The translations under genes were made by a program, and so were the position numbers. Shown here piece after piece: positions 1 to 12,600 of a stretch of 64,000 bases of DNA. The notes under the pieces were generated by a model. It searched no databases. It was not told the DNA's origin and was given only the letters and a program-made list of their open reading frames with translations. How positions within the stretch are numbered: the first letter of the stretch is position 1; each line of letters opens with the position of its first letter. The stretch comes from Heliopora coerulea (Eukaryota; Cnidaria; Anthozoa; Scleralcyonacea; Helioporidae), in the NCBI GenBank assembly GCA_030142905.1, contig JASJOG010000098.1, positions 311,001 to 375,000 on the forward strand, given 5' to 3'.

Positions 1-459
1 TTTGGGAAAGTATTTATCTCTGGTTACTTACGAGAAAAGTTCTCCGGCAAAAGAGGTTCAGTAGAAAACCATAAACATAAGAAATTGACTTTTCTTTTAT
101 TCCAGTCTTTTTTGTGGTATGTTTTGCATTTTCGAAGTGGACTCCATAGCGTTTAACGTACCAATACTTGATCAACATGTTTCATTCGTTCTTGAAAAAA
201 TTTTCTATCACTTTTAACTGAATATATGACATACAAACTTATCTCGTTTCATTCCATGAAGTTATGTTCACTCAAAATTGGAGGAAGTTAAACCATGCTA
301 GGTGGGAAAACTTTAATTAGGCACGCTAGCCATTTCAACAATGGGTTGATTTCCAGTTGGAATACTGAATGTCATGTCCTAGGTTTACGCTGTACAATAT
401 GTCATAATCTGTGCAATCCTTTATCCTGACTTAATATTTTAATTTCATTTTATCCTCAG
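1..459. other. Upstream intron or flank; no feature recognised
   Basis: AT-rich sequence ending in a polypyrimidine run and the acceptor that opens the TSP1 exon at 460. No ORF of note and no recognisable repeat. It is probably an intron, since the exon at 460 enters in phase 1 and must have an upstream partner outside the window. Confidence 0.5.
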
Positions 460-603
460 ATAAATGGGGAACGTGGAGCAACTGGGCAGCATGCTCTCAA
501 ACTTGCGGTGAGGGACAACGTGCACGATCGAGGGACTGTGCGGGGTATAACTGTACAGGACCTGCGTTGGATAAAGAGCCGTGCTTCCTCCAGGATTGTC
601 CAG
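460..603 (+). CDS. TSP1-repeat exon
   Basis: A complete thrombospondin type 1 repeat in one phase 1-1 exon. The WGTWSNW tryptophan ladder, CSQTCGEG, an Arg-rich strand (RARSRDC) and six cysteines are all readable. Trp residues in this context are usual C-mannosylation sites and the CSQTCG Thr a usual O-fucosylation site (family knowledge). The exon enters in phase 1, so at least one upstream exon lies outside the window, possibly more TSP1 repeats. Confidence 0.9.
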
Positions 604-3600
604 GTAATGGGAGTGAGACTTTGGCAAATATCGACTTCACCATTGTTAAATTGACTACAAACTATTATGGTTGCATTTAAAAATCTTTTAAATTTTTTTT
701 TAACTTCTTTTGTTTCGTATTTCAAATCTCTTAATGTAAACTAAAAATATTTTACGGTTATAAGTGTAAATGTCTCAGTACGGTTAAGGGCTTGGGTTCG
801 AAATATCATTAAAGTAGAGCCCGGTTTGTCTTTCCGCTATCAACAGCTTTTATCTAGCCATAATAATGGTGGGATATTAATGGAGCATGAGTGAATCATA
901 GACCACATCAATCTAGGACCTCTGCGAGCAAGATGGGAAGCTCAACCTCTTTGCAGATGATGATATTCAGCAAAACATGCGGTAATAATCACAATTCTGA
1001 AAGAAATCTTCCTCCAGTCTCCACATCCTGCTCCTCTCCGCATACCAGTCACAGTGCGTAATTAAAAAGGCCAACACTTGCCACTGACCATTCTTTTATC
1101 AAATGTTCAGTTTACATTTGGAATTGAAGCTCTTTAATATGTGAAATACTTGAGTCAAAAAAGTGATGTGGCTGAGGAAAACTTTTGCATGTGAAACCTG
1201 GCATATAAAACATTGTTATCTTACAGATGCGTAATTCCAAATCCACTGATTGAGATTAAATTGAGAAATGAATTTTTATCACCGGTCATTTTTTAACATT
1301 TTATTTTTACAATTTACTCCTTTCTTTGGCATGTTTTAGATTGTCAAAAAGGGATCGACTTAGTCTTTGCAGTAGACGGCTCGGATGATGTCATCGACAA
1401 AGAGTTCATGCAGGAAAAATCTTTCATCATGAACGTGCTCAACGCTTTTCAGATTTCCCCAGATCAGACCAGAGTTGGTGTGGCCACCTACGGTTCAGAT
1501 GTCGCTCACGATATTCCGCTGACCAATCAGTTTGATAAAGACAGTCTCTTCGTCACTGTAAACTCCTTAATTCGAAGCAAAGGTCGTAGCAATATGGAAA
1601 AAGTCTTGGAAGCTGCTCGCACCAAGCTCTTCACAGGATCGCGTGATAACGTTGGTAAAGTTTTGATTGTTCTAACAAGTGATAACCAGAAAGCTCGTGA
1701 GGCTAAACCAGCCGAGCTATCTGAAGCCCTCAAGAAGTCTGGAATCGATGTGATTGCTGTGGGCGCTGGCTCCTCAGATAAGAGTGCGAGAGATTGGTTA
1801 ACCAAAGTCGCTACAAGTTCCTCCCGCGTTTTTCCGATTACTACCTTTGAAGAACTCGTAAACAATGTGTACCTCGTTGCGACAAGTGCATGTCAAGGTG
1901 GGTTATTATAGAAGGTCTGTTGAGGTTCTCCCTTCTTTTAGCCCTAGCACTCTGATTATCCTCTCTATTCACTAAGGCAGCCATGGTACTGCAATTATAA
2001 TTTACATGCCAAAATGTTTGCCTTACTTCTTTCTTTATAAGAAGAAAAACTGTCTGTTTAAAACCCATAAAATATGTATTTTAGCCGTTCCAGCGACGTT
2101 GCCAGCTGATGAGAGGAAATTAACACCCGTAAAGCCTTCGTGTAAGTAGAATATTTTTGCTGAAGTGAATTTAGATTTTATTCAGCTAGTTGAAACAGTT
2201 TTAATCCTTTCATGACAAGATGTCTCAACGAGTAAAATCATCTGGCGTTAGTTAAAGTAAAGTAATGGAAGGTTAATCTTGCCGAGAAGGAGTTAATGGA
2301 GAGGCTTGAAGCCATTATACATTACTGGCAACAGAGGATTGCTATAACTTCATGAATAAAACGAAAAGTTTAATGTTAAATTCGAATTGAAAAATTAGAC
2401 CTTAATTTCTTCTTTATACCAACAGCAGGTCATCCAAGGTGGCCCTCTTTCAGCTTTTAGAAGATATTAACATCAATGTCAGTCAGTCTTAGGTGGACTA
2501 ACAGTTGATGACTTACACTTGACCTCCACATAAAACATTTTAGTGAAATAACAAATAGCGCAACCTTGCTACGCTGGTATTCTCGGTTTTGTAACAGTGC
2601 TGAACCAGTAAGACATGGTAGTTTATGGACCTGCAGAAAACATAATTTAGTTGCATTAATCTTAGTGGAGAATGTACCGTACGTAACCTGGGTGTCTACT
2701 TTACTAAACTGTAATCATGAAGGCTGATTTATTTATAAGAGAAAGCAAATTCCGAAAAAGAAAGCCATCTTTTAATTTAAGATTTAAGTTAACGATAGAT
2801 GAAACTGTGAAATAGTCATATTTCGATTTTATTGCGAAATTATCTTCAGACTAAGTGGAAGATGACTTCTGAAGATGATTTTGCAATAAAATCGAAATAT
2901 CACTATTTCACAGTTTCATCTTTCGTTAACTTAAATCTTAAGTTAAAAGATGGCTTTCTTTTTCGCAATTTGCTTTCTCTTATATTTTTTGAAGTTGTCG
3001 GCTGGTCATGATTTATTTATAATATTCTAATTTGGGGCAATTTGTTACTGAAACCATATGCAAACAGCATTTCCGAGAGAAAAAGCCCCTCATGTTTAGG
3101 AAACTGGATTATAATCGAATGTTTCTTCCTCTTGCATTTCAGTGTGTTCCACACCTATGGACGTTGCGTTCGCCCTAGACTCCTCAGATGATGTGAACTC
3201 ATTCCAGTGGCAACAGCAGAAAGACGTCGTGAAACAAGTCATCGATGGACTCAGGATAGCTCCCGATGGAGTTCATGCAAGTATTATTGCGTACGCTGCA
3301 ACGCCATCGATCGAACTCAAGTTGAATGTTCGCAATAAAGATAAACAGCAGTTGTTGAATACGGTCAAAGAACTGGGTCGAGCCGCAGGACAACGTAACA
3401 TTGGCGGCTTGCTGGACATGTCGAAATATAAGGTACTGAGTTGTTAAAGTTTGCTTTAATTCAGCTATCTTATACTACCACTTTTTTTATTTGTTTTTGT
3501 TTTCAAATCAGTTATATGTGCTTCTGTCAGTATTCTGCACTTCCATCTTTTCTTCCTGTTCTCAAACATACCTTCGGTGAATAAATGATTGATTGGTTAA

Positions 3601-6600
3601 TTTATTCTTGCAGTTTGTCAATCAGTTATTCAATTTGCCTGTGCTGGTCGACCCTTCTGTCGGTCAGTTGGTCAGTCGGTCAACCCTTCTGTCAGTCAGT
3701 CAGTCTGTTGGTCCGCCGGTCTGTCGCTATGTCGATCTGCTGGTTTGACGACCTGTCAATCAGTCGGCCTGTTGGTCCGTCGGGCCACCAGTCTGTCGCT
3801 ATATCGGTCCGTCGGTTTGACGACCTGTCAGTCAGTGGGTTTCTTGGTCCATCGGTACACCGGTCAGTCGCTATGTTGGTTTCTCGGTCTAACGATCTAT
3901 CGGTCAGTCGGTCAGTCGATCTGTTGGTTCGTCGGTCCACCAGTCTGTCGATATGTCAATCCATCGGTCTGACGACCTATCGGTCAGTCGATCAGTCGGT
4001 TGGTTGATCCGTCGGTCCGCCGGTCTGTTACTATGTCGGCCCGTCGGTATGATGACCTGTCAGTCAGTTGGGCTGTTGGTCCGTTGTTCTGTCGGTCAAT
4101 CAGTTAGTTGATAAGACATTTGGTTGTTTAGTTGGCCGTTTAGCTAATCAGTGGTTTCCCTCGGTCCTTGTGTTGTTGGCTGGTTTGTTTCTTGTTTCCT
4201 TGTTGGTTCTTTGGTTGGTTCGTTCATTCGTTATTATCTTGAACTTTGTTTTGTAACACTCTCTTGTTTTTCCTCTAAACTATAAATTCTATCTTGTGTC
4301 CACTTATCCTTTACTTTTCCTAGATATTTCAACCAGAGGCTGGTAGACGTCCCGAGGTTCCTTCTACTTTTGTTATCCTTCAATATGGCTCTAGTCGTCT
4401 CAATTTGAATGACCAGAAAATCAAACAAGCCGCAGAAAACCTTAGAAAAGCTGGAATCCGCGTTTACGTCGTGGGAGTGGGTTCTAAAATATCCCGCCAA
4501 AGTATGGCAACGTTTGCTTCGTCCATGTCGGATGTCATGCACTTGCCCTCTTTGAATAACCTTGACATGGCAGGGAAACTTGTCAAAGTGTTATGTGAAG
4601 GTATTAAAAAAATCTTCCTTTATTGCACTTGGTTTGAGAAGTCAATGGTATCATTTACATTTGCCGAGATATTGCATGGTTTCGTGGGCGAAACAAGTAT
4701 ATTTACAGAGCCGGATCCAGGATTTTAGAAATAGGGAGGTGTCAAGAGGAGTGCCGAAGGAGTGAGAAATTTCTAGTGGGGCCGGGGGCATTCTCCCTCG
4801 GGAAATTTTGAATTCCTAGGTATCTGAAATGCTATTTCTAGCATTTTGGGGTAGTTTTAAGCGAGATTTTACGAAAATATCGGGTGATAAATAATACAAT
4901 TCTTTTCGAAAAATGAGGTACAAGCCAATATCTTTATAGTATACCTCCGAACAGAATGTTATTTTGGCCACAGACAATGATCATCAATGCATCACGACAA
5001 TCATCTTTATATTTTTCGCAATTCTCGTTTATCTACCTTTACCTGCCGGAGAGCATTCCCAGTTACGATTGCAAAAATACGTATTTTAGTAACTGAGGTT
5101 AGGTAACTATTTCCATGATTATTACAGAAAACTGTCTACGTCTAGAGTACGTAAACTGGTGCGTATGCGCAAAACGGGGAGGCTTACGCCCCTTACGTAC
5201 TCCATCTTGATCCGCGCCTGATTTGGGTTGCTGGTAACACAGTGGTAGTGCACGTGTCTCTCACCACTGAGACTAGGGTTCGATTCCGAATCTGTGGAAA
5301 TATCTGATTAAAGTTACCTTGGTCAGATATGAGAAGAGTGTTGTCCAGTTTAACTCTACCAGTAGAAAACATACTCCGAATATCAGTTCCATCTTGAACT
5401 CAAAATTTGAGAAAAGCAAGTGGACACAGTGTTGAACACTGTTGAGTTCAAGAACTGAACAGTGTTGAACACTGTTGAGTTTAAGATGGAACTGATACTC
5501 GGAGTATGTTTTCTACTTTATTTTCTTAACTCTACCAAGCATCGTAGGTTTTCTCCGACTACTCCGGTTTCCTCCTGTAGTTGCACTGAACCCATGAAGG
5601 GGGTCCTTACTGGACCTCTGGGAAGAACAGCTTAGCTAGCTGATGGGGTCATCCAGTATAAATAAAGACACTTCATCTTTACCTTTACTTTGCTTTATTT
5701 AACCAAGAAGTACTTTTACTGTCAACACTAAAAGGAATGTGGAATTGTAAAGTACTGCATGAAAAAGGAAGCCCATGTCGAGTGTGGAATTGCACAGCGC
5801 TAAACATATCATATTACACACTTCGGACAGTCCCATTTTATAACTCAAGGTTATAAATGCTTCTTTGTATAAAACGTCTTTTTACCTGAAATCTGTCTCG
5901 AGGAACTCAAAAATTCATTTATTTTTTTCTAAAATTAAGTCTGCATATAACGCTACAGTTTTTTTTGTTCTCTGGAAATTCAACATGAGTCGCAGCATCG
6001 TTTATCTCGAAGTAGTCACTCAATCGCTTAACGCACTTATATTATTCGTGGCCAACTTGACTTGAAACGCAGCGTCTGTTTCATTTCATTCAGGTCAAAC
6101 CGAGAAGAATATTGAGAAACCTTTGCTGCGTGAAATCCCGAGCAAGAAAGTTAAAGATACTTTAAAAACTCCCCTCACACCAGAAATTGTTTCATTAAGT
6201 TCGAAAGCTGCGATAAAACCAAAGCCTACCACAAGTGAGTACTGTAATGATATGACACTTAATATTCTGAAATTATTAATAACAGACTAATTAGTTAATG
6301 ATACAACAAAGCTGTAACATGAGAATACATAGGTCAGTTGTCAGTTGAGTTCATGAGAGCTTGGATAATAAAATCCCACAGATCATAACAAGTACTGATT
6401 AGAATGTCGTGCTGTTGATTAAACATATTTTACTTGCTCACTTAATACATGGTGGCGCTGAAGATTCGGCGCTGTATCTTTTATGAAAATCTACGTTTTC
6501 TGCTTATTGAAAGACCATTTCATGATTATTTTGTCTGAATTAAATTCTCAGTTTTCTGTTTTATTTCCAGTTAAATAGCTTAAGTGTCTTAAAAGTTTTG

Positions 6601-9600
6601 GTAATGTGGTGGATGACACAAGCCAACTAAGGCCCTGATCACTCTTGCCACGCTGTCGTGTGAGCACTTAACGCATTAGCTGTTTCAAGTAATATGCCAT
6701 ACACGAGAAGGAATGTTTCATCAAATATCCAAATACCGAGAAGTGTATTCAAAAACGAGGAGAAAGTCGAGTTTTTTAATCAGCTTCGTGGTGTTTGAAT
6801 ATCTGATGAAACACGACTTTCGAGTGTATGATATTAAATCTCGAACGTATCCGTATTTAAAGACAAATCGGGTTTAAATTTGACGAAATTCTATGCTAAT
6901 TAAGATCAGATATCCAAACTACGTGTCGGTGCTGATTTCCTTTGTGTTTTGCTCATGAATTATTGATGGTTTGAGATAGTAATGGCTTGAACCTCGGAGA
7001 ATCACTAGTTTTTGATGAAGATAGATCGTTCAGGTTAGTGTAGTATTGTGTCAGTCGGTGACCAATAGTGTTCTTCAAGGCTAACCTAATCTGGACAATC
7101 TATCTTCATTAACACATAGTGATTGTTTCTCCCTACGAGTGTCCATTTACACAAAGAACTCACGTGATTTCAGTTCTCTTAAACAGGTGTTATGTAGGAT
7201 TATAACTTAGGCAATGCATAGAGATCAATGTTTTAAGTTCTATTGTGGAGTTTTGGTCTCAAAAACTTCCAGAGACTAAGAATGATAGGCAATATTTTGC
7301 AGCCAGCCATGCGACCAGCAACGTTATTTTTTTATCCACTGAAAAAGTGCTTTCAAAAGCGAGCTCTGCACTCAAACCACAATAAACATATCAACAGAGC
7401 GCACTATTGCAAAGTTGATTATGCGAAGAAGAAATGCTTGATTTTGTTCAGACTATATGAACAATATAAAAAACAACATAAAGGTTATCTCCTTAACACT
7501 TTCCCGACTGACGTCGTACTCTACCATTTACTCTTTGTAACGCCAAACGATTTTGCTTGTCAAGCAGGGACAGCCTGATGGAGAGTGTTGAAGTGTCTCT
7601 TCACCTTTTCCTTACCCAGCCTAGGGTTGACTTTGTAGAACACTAGAATGAACCAACGTTTCTTTGCTGGCAGTGACTTAAAGCTGAGGCAGCAGTCCCT
7701 TAGCCTATCAAAGAGAAGGAAAAATAACTAAATTAAAATGTTTTCGCCCACCACTTTTCGGAAAACTAGACGGTTGCAATAAACACATCAGCTTCAAGTC
7801 TGTGACTGGTTGTGTTTTTTGTTAGGCATTATCTTCATTATATAGTTTGTATATTATATTTTTCTAATTTTTCGTTGTGCATTAATTTCCTTTCCTTTAA
7901 GTTTTGTCGTTTCAGTAAACATGATAATCTTAGGACAAATATTAGCGCCGAGCACAAAACCCGAACCAAAGTCATTAGATAAAATAAAGGATTTACTAAA
8001 CTGACGTTTCATCACATCTTGCAGCATCTTAAAAATCTTGAGGTAAAACTGCATTACCAAGAAAAGATATTTAAGAAATAGGAACTGTTTTACCGCGTTT
8101 ATATAGCCCGATGCAAACACGAGGAGAGGATTGGGAGAACTCAAAAGCTGTTCTGTACGTCCGAGAGCGGAGATTGAGGATTTACACGGCCTCTTGAGAG
8201 TTCTCTCAACGTCTCCGAGTTGTTGCATCAGGTTATATAAACACAACAAAACATTTTCTATTTCATTTATAAAATATGCAAAGAACCAATTAAGCAATAG
8301 TAAATGTGAATAACGAACTTTATTTTCAATATCAAATGGTTAGTTCTTATTAGTTCGTATACCAATCGGAGCTTCCCAATCACGCCAAGAGCAAATTATG
8401 TAGTCAAGAGGCGCCATTGATGTCATAACTGTGCTTGTATAGCCTGATATAAACACTGTAACTGATCACTCATTGCGTACGTAATAGGAAACTTATTTTA
8501 CAAAAGTAAATAAAGTTGTCAGATTGCAAGAAGTGTAATAGCGGAGATTAGTTAGAGAAAATTAAAAACCAAAATAAATTCTTTATCTTATTTAATGGCT
8601 ACGTTTCCTGTTTTGTGCTGGGCTCTAATATTTGTCGTAAGATTGAGATTCCTGCCTAGCATCCTCTCTTGCATTAATTATGATAGGTTTACAGTTTAAT
8701 CAAATTGAATTATTATAGGTCGGGATGCCGCATCCACTCCTGCTCAACACATCACAAAGGCATCGACTTCCCAACTCAAGCCTGTCAAACCCGCAGAAAA
8801 GGTGTCTATTCAAAATGCTTCTAAACCGCAGCACAATGACATAACGAATACAACAAAATTTGTTGATGTTGTTGCAAGTAAGAAATTTTTTCCTAGCATT
8901 CTTTGCATCATCTGTGTTTGTATATTATTTTCTATACCACGTCGATGAACCACTAGTTCATACGGTCATTCGGCCAGTCAGCCAGCAAACCAGCCAACTT
9001 ATAAACTAACCTTTACCAATTTAACATGGGTTACATTTATCAATGACTCGTAAAGTTATAAATTCATTACAAATTCTTTGTTTATCTGGCAGTGTGTGGA
9101 GGTATTATCGTAATTCATCGGTTGGTACGCACGTCTATTATGTGAAACATCTTGGAATCGAATTATTGCAGTATTTAAATTTTACCTTGTATTTCTATTG
9201 CGTTATTCTTCAATTTTTTCTGGTTTTCCCTTTACACTTTTTACGATTTAGAGTTGGATTTGGGATATGATTTGGCGTTATAGTTATGTAACAAACATGG
9301 GGGAATACGATGGCATACGATGTTATAGTTAGGATACAACTTGTATAACATTAGGATTAGTGTTCGGTTCATGTTCGGAGTTGGAGTCTGGGTGCATGTT
9401 ATAAAATAAGGAAATAGCTGTGTTCATGCGGATTGGTTGAGAAAAACCATGGTGTATTGCTGGCCAAATCGTCTTCTGATTTATTTAGCAATCACTCACT
9501 ATAGACACCATCCGTTCGCTGTTCTAGCCTTCAATTTTCGTTTTCTCATCGTTTGCTCGTTCCATCGTCAGTTCATCCACTCTTTATTCATTCTTTTCTT

Positions 9601-12600
9601 TTTCATTTACGTTCAGGAAGCTGTCGTGAGCTGAAGAGGCGAATACGAGGAGCCGAAGATGGCGAATTCCCAATAATGTTTTCTCCTCACTGTGCTCCAG
9701 TGAGGCTTTATTGTCACGGCATGGACACAGAAAATCCTGCCGAATACTTGACATTACCAGCAGGACCAGACAGAAACTACGCTTCCTTCCACAAGGAAAG
9801 ACTTAAAGATTTCCATAACTGTGATGGACCGACTGATCCTAGTCCAACGCTTACAGCAAAATACTGGGGAACGACAAGGTAACTGGTGCTTTTTGACATA
9901 TTATTGGCGCCGCATTCATATATAGGTCAAACATTACTGGCGAAAATCTTTTGAAGAACATTAAATTAAGTCTAGATATGTAACAGTTGAGGATTTAAAA
10001 GTTAGCCGTCCTAGAGAATTTTTCATAGTTATACAAAGTTTGGCATATGATATGCAACAAGCTTATATTTGCCCTTATAATCCCAATAGTACGAAATTCC
10101 TTGCTTCCTTTCCCTTGTCATTCCTTCCTCTACGTTCCCTCCCTGTCTCGTCTCATTTTTTCCCTTCCCTTCTCTTCTCTTCCCTTTCAGTTCCGTTCCA
10201 GTCATTTCCGTTCCTTCTAAACGCTTCCCATTCCTTTCCTTCCTTTCCCTTCCCATTCCTTCCCAATCCTTCCCTTTCTTTTCATCCCCTTCCGTTTCTT
10301 CCCCTTTCCTTCTGTTTCTTCCCTTACCTTTCTTAACTTTCTTCCCCTTCACATCCCTTTCTTCCCCTTCTCATCCTTTTCTTCCCCTTCTCTTCCTTTT
10401 CTTCTCCTTCTCTTCCTTTTCTTCCCCTTCTCTTCCTTTTCTTCCCCTTCCCTTCCTTTCGCTTCCCTTCCCTTCCTTTCGCTTCTCTTCCCTTCCTTTC
10501 GCTTCCCTTCCTTTTCCCTACCCTCCTTTCTCATTTCTTTCCTTCCCATTCCTTCCCCTCCTCTTTTCTTTCCTTCTCATCTCTTCCCTCCCCTTTCCTT
10601 GTCACCTCTTCCCTTCCAGTCTAGTTCTTAGATTTTTTCCGTTCTTTCTATTCACGTCCCGTTCCATTCTTTCTCTTCTTTTCCCTTCTCTTTCCTTTTC
10701 TTCTCCTTAACTTGCTTGCCCTTACTTCTTAGCCATCTTTTCATAATTCTCTTTCTTTCCTCATTCTAACAAATTCCACTCTTTCATCGTATCTCGAAAT
10801 CTTATCCAGGTTTAACAAAATCCGTGTCAACCCACAGAATGGTCTCATCAAACAAAATGATTTCCGCTTCGCCATTTCCGAAGGCAATCCAATGAGATAT
10901 GGCCGTGGTGGCGACTGCTTTTCTTTGGGCCAGTGTAGAAGAGGAGGCTTCAAAATTGACCTCTCTGGAACTGACTTAAAACTGCGAGATGACATAAAAT
11001 GGATATCTTGGGGCGCACCCAAGACTGCCAGTAGAATGATAAACTTTACGAGGTCACCTGATCTAACTAAAGTGTCTGCTGTGTGTGGTGGCTCATGTGG
11101 AGGTTGTCAACCTGACACTGGCAGGATTTACCTCACTCCGTCATCTTGTGACGCTCCATATCGTAAGTTTATCCATCAGTCGTCAGTTGAAAATATCTCT
11201 AAACTAAACAGATTAAACGTTATGGTACCAGTAAGAGTTTCTCGATCATAGGCGTCGCGAAGGGGAAGGCAGGGGGCAATGGTCCCCCAACGTAAATTTG
11301 TGGGATGGAGCAGGCCTCCCATTTCGTACCATAATTTTCGTAAATTGCCATTTTGATCAACCACATTTGTAGGGGAAATGCGCACTAGATAAATTTTATC
11401 GTTAAAAAGCTGTAAAACTTCAGGGTATGCCACAATTTTGCTCCCCCCAATAGATTAACCCTAGCAACGCCACAGTCCTCAATGTTGATTATGTACTTAG
11501 CGTAGTGTTGAGTAAGAACGATGATGGTGATGGCAGCATGGTGGAGGTGATGATGCAGAAGGTCGCTTATGTTCGATTGTCTACGTTAGGGGTGAAGTTT
11601 ACGAGGGGTGCGACACCACTCCAGAATTTGTCGATGAACAAAAAATTAGGACAAAAAGAGATAGTAATTCGGACAAAATTTGGTTTAGTAGGTTCGATCA
11701 AAATCCCTTTTCGTTAATGGTATATATATGATTTACGTATTATAGCTGAGTAAGCGAGGCTACACCAAACATGACCTGAACGCGTGTCAAAGTAAATTCC
11801 GGCAGTTTTTGAAAGGTTACAGTAACTACGGCTTAGTAATGGTCTGAGCAATATTCATCCTCGTTACACGTTTGACTTCACTTGAACCGATCTTCTTAAA
11901 ATATATCGCACTGAACATTGTCATTATGTTTTCTCTGTTATCAACATAGCTTTGCATCTCTTAACGCTTATTACGTTATTTACATTAATTCGGTTCGAAA
12001 AGTTGCTGCACAGTGTGAATCGCGTTAAATCAAAACCAAGTTTAGTTGGGTTCAGGTAAATCTGATGATATCCTAAATTATATTTTTAACACACCAGCGT
12101 ATCGTGTTGACATAGTCAGAGAGGCTGGTAAAGGTGTTCACTTTCTGTCCTAACTCCCTTACGAAAACTTTACGTGTTATTTCACATGTAAAAACATATG
12201 GAATCGAAACATTTGCACGAATGAAATTTTTATTTCACATTATGAAATGGGAACCTTTCCACATATGAAATACCTAATTCCCATGTAAAATGAACTGGTT
12301 TAAAATTTCACATGTGAAATGTTTGATACACGAAACAACAATTTAATCTATGAAGTCGAACATTCTAATATGGAAATTAATTTGACACATGAAATGTTCA
12401 ATTCGCATGTGGAGTTGAAACAATTCACGTATGAAATATAATTTTTGCATGCGAAATGACATGTGAAATTTATGTAAGGTTTGATTCATTGGTTGTTTTC
12501 AGGAAAGCATACAAAACGATCTGTCATTGAAGCAATAGAGGTGGAGGACAACGCTGCGCAAGAACATCATGAAAGACGAAATAGTGTCAATGGACATCTA

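Noticed and set aside
3640..4090. CRISPR-like spaced repeats
   Set aside because: Eukaryotic context, no constant repeat with unique spacers, and unit variation typical of a minisatellite.
3585..4256. Long ORFs on both strands across 3585-4256
   Set aside because: They are translations of the GTCGGTCA minisatellite; residues are monotone (Ser, Val, Arg, Asp) and lie within the intron of the vWA-2 domain.
7854..8297. 147-codon minus-strand ORF as a gene
   Set aside because: It spans a nested hairpin element and resembles no family; length is within chance for AT-rich DNA.
10029..10549. Lys/Glu/Gly-rich and Pro/Ser/Phe-rich ORFs around 10029-10549
   Set aside because: Products of a C/T-only simple-repeat tract inside the GON intron.
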